Positions 8,895 to 14,461 of a DNA stretch of 27,670 nt are shown here, piece by piece. Within the stretch, counting starts at the first letter, position 1. Every line of letters starts with the position of its first letter. The position numbers and the translations under genes were made by a program. The notes under the pieces were generated by a model. The model searched no databases, was not told the origin of the DNA, and saw nothing but the letters and a program-made list of their open reading frames with translations. Source of the DNA: an uncultured Lachnospiraceae bacterium (lineage in GTDB: Bacteria; Bacillota; Clostridia; Lachnospirales; Lachnospiraceae). The stretch covers positions 1 to 27,670 of the forward strand of contig CAKRYR010000023.1 in NCBI GenBank assembly GCA_934432595.1. Reading direction: 5' to 3'.

Positions 8895-8934
8895 AGAAGC
8901 TTCTCTACCTAGTGTAGAGGGGCTTTTTGTTTTA
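8895..8934 (+). terminator. Terminator after the giant adhesin
   Basis: AAGCTTCTCTAC (8898-8909) pairs with GTAGAGGGGCTT (8915-8926) over 12 bp including G-U pairs, with a 5-nt loop and a following TTTTTGTTTT. It starts 26 bp after the stop codon. Confidence 0.85.
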
Positions 8935-8955
8935 GGGATAATAACATAAAATAGC

Positions 8956-9064
8956 TTACGCATATATGTAAATAAAGAGTAGATACGTTAGGATATAATT
9001 ATTAATCAATTATTAAAATTATGAATTTTATTTTACGCATTTTGTAACAAAAACGTGATATAAT
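8956..9064 (+). promoter_or_regulatory. Two similar motifs and a -10 box upstream of the LRR gene
   Basis: Two near-identical sites read TTACGCATATATGTAA (8956-8971) and TTACGCATTTTGTAA (9033-9047). The second ends 11 bp before a TATAAT (9059-9064) with no good -35 hexamer at normal spacing, so it covers where a -35 would be. The pair could be binding sites for an activator or repressor. This is an inference from two occurrences only. Confidence 0.35.
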
Positions 9065-9165
9065 TTATATTGTACTAGTTAATACATAGTATTATTCATA
9101 CTAAAATGTTTATTATTACAGAGTATGTGTGTAAGATTTAAGTTTTTTAAAAGTGAGGGATTATA

Positions 9166-10548
9166 ATGATTAGAAAGAAGTTATTAGTTGGGGTTGTAAG
9201 TTTATCTGCATTAGCATTAGTAGCAGCAGGTGTTGTAGGAATGTCTAAGTCAAAGGCAGATGATCCAGTAGTTGATAATACAGTTGCAGTAGAGGAAGTT
9301 GCAACACAGTATGATAATAATGGCGAAGCAGCTGTTATTGCACAAGAAACTGAAACTGTTAATGATGTGCAAGAGGATATTAATGAATTAATAGAAGCTG
9401 ATAATTATAATGAGAAAACTATTAAAGATGTTATTGATGAGTATAGTGAAGGAGATGGAACTATTGCTACATCAGGTACAGAGGCTTACGATGAACAGAC
9501 TGTTACATCAGAAACAGATGAAAGTGAAGCTAATGTAGTGACTCAGAAATGTACTCATGCCACTACTAAGGAAGTTGTATATAGAGAAGCAACTTGTACT
9601 AAGATGGGAATTGTTTTCATCAGGTGTGCTGATTGTGATAAATTAAGAAGTGTTAAGTTTGTTAAGGCAAAAGGTCATACATATGAAAATGATGTGTGTA
9701 CAGTATGTGGTTCTAAAGATAAGCCAGGACTTTGGAAAGAGTATAATACATCAGATGCTACTTATAAGGTAACACTTCCATTATCAAATGGAAAAGGAAA
9801 TGTAACGTATGTTGCTCCAGTTGATAAGAATATTAGAAAAGTGGCAGTTCCAGATGAAGTTACTATTCATGGAATTAAGTATCAAGTAACGAAGATTGAG
9901 AATGAAGCATTTCAAGGTTGTAATTATTTAAAGAATGTTAAGATTGGTGGAGAGGTTACTAAGATTGGTAAATATGCATTTGCTAACTTACCAAAATTAA
10001 AGAAAATATCTTTACCAAGTAGTTTAAAGACTATAGAAAAAGGTGCATTTAAGAACTGTAATGATTTAGAGAAAATCTCTATACCAAGAAAAGTTAAGAC
10101 TATTAAGAAGGAAGCATTTGCACATTGTACTGAATTAGAGAAAGCAACTATAGGTAATAGTGTAAAGACTATTGGAAAGAGTGCATTTGAAGGATGCTAT
10201 GATTTAAAGAAAGTATCAATAGGTAAAGCAGTTAAGATAATAGATAAAGAAGCTTTTTATAATTGTTCATCACTTAAGCAAGTTGTAATTAGAAGCAAGA
10301 AAGTAAAAAAGATTGGAAAGAATGCATTTGCAGGTATATCTGATAAAGCTGAGATATATATCTATGAAGAAGCTTATAACTCAATTGCTCCTTTATTTAC
10401 AACAGAGGCAGGATACCAAGAGACAATGTCTTTAGTAAAGAAGAAAACATTATTTGATCAATTTAAAGATTGGATGTTCGGTGATGATGAAGAAGCAGAG
10501 ATAGAAGAAACTGAAACAGATGCTACAGAAATAGAAACTGCAGAATAG
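9166..10548 (+). CDS. Secreted BspA-type leucine-rich-repeat protein
   Basis: The 460-residue protein has a signal peptide (residues 1-31, KKLLVGVVSLSALALVAAGVVG) and a long acidic linker (about 35-125). A Cys/His module follows with C129, H131, C144, C154, C157, H171, C178 and C181, ending HTYENDVCTVCG; it looks like a small metal-binding ribbon often seen in clostridial surface proteins. From about 240 to 390 there are six to seven LRR_5/BspA repeats of about 23 residues, each with the pattern I-x-x-x-AF-x-x-C-x-x-L-x-x-(V/I)-x-I. The C-terminus is acidic (DDEEAEIEETETD) with no sortase motif or membrane helix, so anchoring, if any, is by other means. BspA-type repeats usually mediate binding to host proteins or other bacteria. 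ATG 9166 follows a modest GTGAGGGA site; the hydrophobic N-terminus supports that start. Confidence 0.85.
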   Translation: MIRKKLLVGVVSLSALALVAAGVVGMSKSKADDPVVDNTVAVEEVATQYDNNGEAAVIAQETETVNDVQEDINELIEADNYNEKTIKDVIDEYSEGDGTIATSGTEAYDEQTVTSETDESEANVVTQKCTHATTKEVVYREATCTKMGIVFIRCADCDKLRSVKFVKAKGHTYENDVCTVCGSKDKPGLWKEYNTSDATYKVTLPLSNGKGNVTYVAPVDKNIRKVAVPDEVTIHGIKYQVTKIENEAFQGCNYLKNVKIGGEVTKIGKYAFANLPKLKKISLPSSLKTIEKGAFKNCNDLEKISIPRKVKTIKKEAFAHCTELEKATIGNSVKTIGKSAFEGCYDLKKVSIGKAVKIIDKEAFYNCSSLKQVVIRSKKVKKIGKNAFAGISDKAEIYIYEEAYNSIAPLFTTEAGYQETMSLVKKKTLFDQFKDWMFGDDEEAEIEETETDATEIETAE

Positions 10549-10577
10549 AATATATAATGTAAGAATAATAAATATAT

Positions 10578-10640
10578 GAATCCCACATTGACTTGTAAGG
10601 TGATAGGTACCTAAAGTTAATGTGGGATTCTGTATTATAT
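10578..10640 (+). terminator. Terminator-like hairpin after the LRR gene
   Basis: GAATCCCACATTGACT (10578-10593) pairs with AGTTAATGTGGGATTC (10615-10630) over 16 bp with one G-U pair. The 21-nt loop carries the palindrome TAGGTACCTA. A weak T-rich stretch follows. The rest of 10631-10820 has a perfect odd palindrome (CATCAGTTGAACTGATG, 10689-10705) and AGTAGT/ACTACT, but no gene. Confidence 0.6.
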
Positions 10641-10821
10641 GTTCGCATTTTTTTTATAGATAATCGGGTAGATTAACTGTTGTTGAGCCATCAGTTGAAC
10701 TGATGATAATATTTCTAGTAGTGTATATAAAACTACTGATTATTTTGGTCTATAGTGATAAGAAGCTTATTGATAATAAATTCCCCTTTTTTGTCTCTTT
10801 TGGGAGAAAACTAAAGAAAAT

Positions 10822-10866
10822 AGAAAGCCGAGAAGTCCTTATTCTAAAGGAAAACTCGGCTTTTCT
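10822..10866 (-). terminator. Terminator of the tRNA-Leu gene
   Basis: AAAGCCGAG (10824-10832) pairs with CTCGGCTTT (10855-10863), with a smaller TCCTT/AAGGA stem inside the loop. Read on the minus strand it is followed by TTTCTATTTTC, and it lies about 20 nt past the tRNA 3' end. Confidence 0.75.
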
Positions 10867-10881
10867 CAATCGTATATTCAA

Positions 10882-10964
10882 TGCGGATGGCGGGACTTGA
10901 ACCCGCACGATGTCACCACCGTCAGATTTTGAGTCTGATGCGTCTGCCATTCCGCCACATCCGC
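10882..10964 (-). tRNA. tRNA-Leu (anticodon CAA)
   Basis: On the minus strand the acceptor stem GCGGATG/CATCCGC closes perfectly, with a discriminator A (complement of 10882). The anticodon stem TCAGA/TCTGA holds the loop CTCAAAA, giving anticodon CAA (codon UUG). A long variable arm (around CGGTGGTGACATCG) marks a class II tRNA, and the T loop TTCAAGT is normal. No CCA is encoded. Confidence 0.96.
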
Positions 10965-10975
10965 GAACAATTAAG

Positions 10976-11004
10976 ATAATAACACGATATGTTAGAGTTG
11001 TCAA
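10976..11004 (-). promoter_or_regulatory. Promoter of tRNA-Leu
   Basis: On the minus strand TTGACA (10999-11004), a 17-bp spacer and TATTAT (10976-10981) with a TG upstream of the -10. It sits just before the tRNA 5' end. Confidence 0.85.
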
Positions 11005-11034
11005 TATTTTTTTGGAAAAATTTACAAAATATAG

Positions 11035-11065
11035 GTAACTATTCAGCCAATGGCTGAACTGTTAC
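11035..11065. repeat. Palindromic element, copy 2
   Basis: Odd palindrome TTCAGCCAATGGCTGAA (11042-11058), flanked by GTAAC (11035-11039) and GTTAC (11061-11065), which also pair. Same core and flanks as 3048-3077. It lies between the tRNA promoter and the terminator of the minus-strand gene at 11150. Confidence 0.7.
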
Positions 11066-11101
11066 AAAAAGACTCTAAGCTAAATAATTTAGCTCAGAGC
11101 C
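11065..11101 (-). terminator. Terminator of the minus-strand secreted-protein gene
   Basis: On the minus strand CTCTGAGCTAAA pairs with TTTAGCTTAGAG (11073-11099, 12 bp, one G-U) and is followed by TCTTTTTG. It lies about 50 nt past the stop at 11150. Confidence 0.75.
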
Positions 11102-11149
11102 TTCGCTTAAAAATATTTATTAAAGAATTATTTTTTTAGAGTATATTTT

Positions 11150-11965
11150 TTATTTAACTACGATAGTATTAGTATCTTCATACACAGCTTCTTTATCCTT
11201 AGTTGGAACTGTTACTTTGTATTCAATCTTATCACCTTTGTTAGCAAAGATTAATGCGTCATAAGTGAAGTTATCAATGACAGCTGTTCCAGGTTTAATG
11301 TTTACTTCTTTGTGAGCATATACAGTTTTTTCTTCGCCACCATTTACTGAGTAAGTTAATGCAGTGTAGATTTCATCTTCACAATCAGCAGGAAGTAATT
11401 CTGATGATTGAAGTTTAACTAATGTGTTATAAGTGCTTGCTTTTTCTTCATCTTTAAAACCTGCTCTATATATATCATTTTCAAATACGCTTTTTGCAAG
11501 TTCTTCTTGTGGTACACTGTATATATCGCAGAATATCTTATCATATACTTGTCCTTTATCGATAGCAAATACAGTATAAGGAATCCATGCACATTGTCTT
11601 CCTACAACTTCTGACTCAAAGTATACAGTCTTAGGTGTTGTACCATCTGATTCGTATTCTTCAACTTTCATAGTCATTTTTTCCTTGCCTTTGTATTGGT
11701 CATTTACATCATAACATAGAACTAAATCTTTATTAGCTACTTCTGCATAAGATACAGTTTTTGTTTTAATAGTACATAATATATTGAAGTGTTCAGGTAC
11801 CTTGCCTTCTTCTATATCTTCTAAATCAATACTAACTTGACCTTTTGTTGCTACATTCTTTGGTGCACTTGCATTTGAATCAAAATTAGCATTTACCACT
11901 GCGACACCTACACCTAATAAAAATGCACTACCTACAATACCTGCTACAATTGTTCTTTTTTTCAT
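11150..11965 (-). CDS. Secreted protein of unknown function
   Basis: The frame is open from 12001, but the best start is ATG 11965-11963, preceded by AGGGG five to nine bases upstream. From there a typical signal peptide follows (MKKRTIVAGIVGSAFLLGVG), giving 271 residues. The mature protein is mixed alpha/beta with many Tyr, Val and acidic residues, and a few Cys. Its C-terminal part has beta-strand patterns such as YSVNGGEEKTVYAHKEV and KIEYKVTVP. There is no LPXTG-type signal, no membrane helix beyond the leader and no family I recognise. It is the only protein gene on this strand, with its own promoter (12071-12099) and terminator (11065-11101). Its place among surface genes suggests an exported role, but nothing more can be said. 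Confidence 0.8.
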   Translation of the reverse strand: MKKRTIVAGIVGSAFLLGVGVAVVNANFDSNASAPKNVATKGQVSIDLEDIEEGKVPEHFNILCTIKTKTVSYAEVANKDLVLCYDVNDQYKGKEKMTMKVEEYESDGTTPKTVYFESEVVGRQCAWIPYTVFAIDKGQVYDKIFCDIYSVPQEELAKSVFENDIYRAGFKDEEKASTYNTLVKLQSSELLPADCEDEIYTALTYSVNGGEEKTVYAHKEVNIKPGTAVIDNFTYDALIFANKGDKIEYKVTVPTKDKEAVYEDTNTIVVK

Positions 11966-12070
11966 ACATAATCCCCTTTTCTTATTATAATTATTTATCA
12001 TACTTTCCCCTGATGAAATATTTGTTAGATATGTATTATTTATATCTGACTTGTTTTTTCATCTAAATCT

Positions 12071-12099
12071 ATTATATTGGATAAATATGCAATAGTCAA
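12071..12099 (-). promoter_or_regulatory. Promoter of the minus-strand secreted-protein gene
   Basis: On the minus strand TTGACT (12094-12099), a 17-bp spacer and TATAAT (12071-12076). It gives a leader of about 100 nt before ATG 11965. A small palindrome ATAAAGT-ATC-ACTTTAT followed by T residues (12145-12166) lies farther upstream in the divergent region. Confidence 0.8.
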
Positions 12100-12247
12100 A
12101 ATTATAACTGGTATTTTAGAACTTTATAAGAGATGAAATAGAATATAAAGTATCACTTTATTTTTTAGTATATATATAAAGTCGATTTTTAGAATTTTAA
12201 TGAAGATATGCATAATATTTATACAAAGAAAATGATATATAATATAA

Positions 12248-12276
12248 TTGACACAATTTGGAAAATATGGTAATGT
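12248..12276 (+). promoter_or_regulatory. Promoter of the small Cna_B gene
   Basis: TTGACA (12248-12253), a 17-bp spacer and TAATGT (12271-12276) with TGG directly before it (extended -10). The -35 is perfect and the -10 is weak. It lies about 36 bp before the ATG at 12313. Confidence 0.55.
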
Positions 12277-12312
12277 ATTATTGCGTGGGATTGTCAGAAG
12301 GAGGCAGTAAAA

Positions 12313-13125
12313 ATGGTGAAAAAAAGTAACATAGTTATAATGTTGCTTAGTATTGTATTTATATTGAGTATAAAACCTATAGATGCGTATGCTGATGAGA
12401 ATACTATGAATATATCAGTTGATATTGTCTGGAAGGATAGTAATAATATACATAATACTAGACCTGACGGGATAGAGATGTGGCTTACAGTAGATAATGA
12501 CAAGGCATATGGTTCAGGAACGATAAATGTATATGATACATCATTTGCTTTTGAAGATGTGTCTAAGGGCGATGAATCAGAAGATTATAATTATGATTTA
12601 GAAGTAGTAGGCGTAAGTTCTAATGTATATGATTGTGATATAGTAAAATATGGAGTTAATAAATTTGTGGTTGTATATACCCTTAAAGTTAAGAATGGTA
12701 ATAATGGAGAGATAATTATTCCAGTACCAGGAGATGAGGCTTACCCTGAAGATGGAGATAGAAGACAACCTGAGATTATAGCAGAAGATAATAATTATTT
12801 GAGTCAGAATAAGCAGGAAAGAACTGCAGATGATGTTATGACAGATGCCTCTAATAATGCTGATGTGCTTGATGACACGCCTAAGACATCAGATGAGTTT
12901 AACTATGGTTTATATCTTAGTATGGCGATAGTTGCTTGTGTTGCCATGGTTGGAATCGGAATCTATTGTTTAATAAGAAGGAAAAAAGTCATTAATGATG
13001 TTGAAGAATTTAAATATGTAGTTAATGGTGATGAGAGTGAAGGTGGAGTTACATTGACTAAGAATGAAGATAAGGGTGAAGAAGATAAAGATTCAGTAAG
13101 ATATAATAATAGTGATAAAGAGTAG
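12313..13125 (+). CDS. Small Cna_B membrane/wall protein with cytoplasmic tail
   Basis: The 270-residue protein starts at ATG 12313 after GGAGG (12300-12304). A signal peptide (residues 1-27, IVIMLLSIVFILSI core) is followed by one Cna_B-like domain (VDIVWKDSNNIHNTRPDG) lacking the isopeptide Lys and Glu, then an acidic linker and TPKTSD at residues 189-194. A hydrophobic helix (about 201-222) ends in RRKK. Unlike the other anchored proteins, about 45 further charged residues follow (VINDVEEFKYVV onward), so the tail after the motif is about 80 residues instead of 35. Such a tail would sit in the cytoplasm and could slow or prevent sorting, or signal. The class B sortase follows by 108 bp, so the two may work together. 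A pilus-base or sortase-accessory role is possible but unproven. Confidence 0.82.
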   Translation: MVKKSNIVIMLLSIVFILSIKPIDAYADENTMNISVDIVWKDSNNIHNTRPDGIEMWLTVDNDKAYGSGTINVYDTSFAFEDVSKGDESEDYNYDLEVVGVSSNVYDCDIVKYGVNKFVVVYTLKVKNGNNGEIIIPVPGDEAYPEDGDRRQPEIIAEDNNYLSQNKQERTADDVMTDASNNADVLDDTPKTSDEFNYGLYLSMAIVACVAMVGIGIYCLIRRKKVINDVEEFKYVVNGDESEGGVTLTKNEDKGEEDKDSVRYNNSDKE

Positions 13126-13174
13126 ACAAGAACTGTATTTAATTATATAATACGGATGTTAATATTGTTATTCA

Positions 13175-13210
13175 AGAGGAGGTTGTGTAGTCAACCTCCT
13201 TTAGTTAATT
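13175..13210 (+). terminator. Hairpin between the small Cna_B gene and the sortase
   Basis: AGGAGGTTG (13177-13185) pairs perfectly with CAACCTCCT (13192-13200), with a 6-nt loop and a following TTTAGTTAATTTTTT. It looks like a terminator or partial attenuator lying 24 bp before the sortase start. The left arm contains a Shine-Dalgarno-like AGGAGG but has no start codon nearby. Confidence 0.6.
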
Positions 13211-13233
13211 TTTTAGGAAATGGAGATTAGTTA

Positions 13234-13986
13234 ATGAGAAAATTCGTATATACATTTGTTATGATAATATTGATTGGAGTATTTTCTTTTTCTGTGTATA
13301 AGATATACTCTATTCAGAAAGAGTATAAAGAGGGAGCCAATACTTATAATGATTTTGCAAATGAATATGTAAATGGTAATCAAGGGGGAACTTCTGATGG
13401 AAACAATGAGGAAAGTGAAGTGCCTGTTCAAGTTGATTTTGATAAATTAAAAGCATCTAATCCAGATGTAATAGGTTGGATATATAATGCAGGAACTGTT
13501 ATAGACTATCCTGTAGTACAAGGTTCGGATAATGAATATTATTTACATCATTTGATTACGGGAAAATATAATAGTAGCGGGACTCCTTTTTTAGATGTGA
13601 ATATGAAGAAGGACTTTAGTGAAAAGAATAATATAATATATGCTCATCATATGAAAAATGGAAGTATGTTTTCAAGTATAACGAAGTATAAGGATATTAA
13701 TTTTTACAATGAACATAAGAATATGTATCTTATGACGCCAGATAATAATTTTAGATTAGAAGTATTTAGTGCTTATATTACACCAGCGGATTCTGATACA
13801 TATATGAGAGGCTTTGGTGAAGATGAGGAGTTTGCTAACTATATTAAGAAGATTACAGATTCATCGTTAATTAAGACAGATGTTAATGTTACTAATAAGG
13901 ATAAGATTATATCTTTATCAACATGTAGTTATGAGTATGAAAATGCAAGATTTATAGTTCACTGTAAAGCTGTTAAGATAAAATAA
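13234..13986 (+). CDS. Class B sortase
   Basis: The 250-residue protein starts at ATG 13234, eight bases after GGAG (13222-13225). One N-terminal membrane helix (residues about 4-24) anchors it facing outwards. The catalytic domain has the class B pattern: DVIGWIYNAGTVIDYPVVQG near the start, H138 in IIYAHHM, C231 in LSTCSYEYENARF and R239. The TLSTC-like motif, the extended N-terminal part before the barrel and the length fit SrtB-type enzymes. Sortases cleave surface proteins at their sorting motif and attach them to cell-wall peptide or to pilin lysines. All four sorting motifs in this window are TPKT[GS]D, close to the (S/P)PxTG class used by the clostridial SrtB, so these proteins are the likely substrates. 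No second sortase is visible here, so any pilus-type polymerisation would have to be by this enzyme or one elsewhere. Confidence 0.95.
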   Translation: MRKFVYTFVMIILIGVFSFSVYKIYSIQKEYKEGANTYNDFANEYVNGNQGGTSDGNNEESEVPVQVDFDKLKASNPDVIGWIYNAGTVIDYPVVQGSDNEYYLHHLITGKYNSSGTPFLDVNMKKDFSEKNNIIYAHHMKNGSMFSSITKYKDINFYNEHKNMYLMTPDNNFRLEVFSAYITPADSDTYMRGFGEDEEFANYIKKITDSSLIKTDVNVTNKDKIISLSTCSYEYENARFIVHCKAVKIK

Positions 13987-14004
13987 TAGAAATGTTAGTT
14001 TTTC

Positions 14005-14033
14005 TTTACATTTATTTACTTTTAGAGTAAAAT
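14005..14033 (+). promoter_or_regulatory. Promoter of the anti-sigma-like/polA operon
   Basis: TTTACA (14005-14010), a 17-bp spacer and TAAAAT (14028-14033), 32 bp before the start at 14066. Likely promoter for the genes through 20062. Confidence 0.7.
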
Positions 14034-14065
14034 GTTAGGTAATGTGACGTAAGGTGGTGGAATAT

Positions 14066-14452
14066 ATGAATTGCTTAAAAGCACAAGGCTTGGTAATGAA
14101 ATATATTAATAATGAACTTTCGGGGTCTGAACTTGAGAATTTTCTTAAGCATATTGATAGGTGTTCTGATTGTAGGGAAGAGTTAGAGATATATTATATT
14201 CTTACTACTGGTATGAATCAATTGGATAATGATTATGTAGATACATACAATTTTCATGAAGCATTTGAAAAACAACTAGATAGGTCTAGGAAAAATTTAG
14301 ACATTTCGTCTAGAGGTTATTTATTTAAGATTATTATATTTGACCTTATTATATTGTTAATGGCAGCTTTGCTGACTACAGATACATCCTACAAAGAGTA
14401 TGTAGAAGAGGATGATTATACAATATTTAATGGGATTAGTATAGAAGATTAG
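14066..14452 (+). CDS. Zinc-finger (zf-HC2) anti-sigma-like membrane protein
   Basis: I place the start at ATG 14066, eight bases after AAGGTGG (14051-14057); the upstream GTG at 14054 overlaps that site. The 128-residue protein opens with a zf-HC2 domain: C3, H29, C33 and C36 in the pattern C-x25-H-x3-C-x2-C, the zinc-binding anti-sigma (ZAS) arrangement. A linker is followed by a single membrane helix (about 84-104) and a short acidic exterior tail. Such proteins often bind an ECF sigma factor and release it on a signal, but no sigma-factor gene is near. Here the gene is first of the polA group, nine bases before polA, a placement that I think recurs in Lachnospiraceae, which suggests a housekeeping role. 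Its true partner is unknown. Confidence 0.82.
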   Translation: MNCLKAQGLVMKYINNELSGSELENFLKHIDRCSDCREELEIYYILTTGMNQLDNDYVDTYNFHEAFEKQLDRSRKNLDISSRGYLFKIIIFDLIILLMAALLTTDTSYKEYVEEDDYTIFNGISIED

Positions 14453-14461
14453 AGAGGTTTT

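Noticed and set aside
10703..10900. A 65-residue open frame before the tRNA
   Set aside because: It runs through the tRNA terminator into the tRNA gene and has no ribosome binding site.
10882..11965. The tRNA-Leu as an integration site for a mobile element
   Set aside because: No integrase, no direct repeat of the tRNA 3' end and no phage or conjugative genes are visible in the window.
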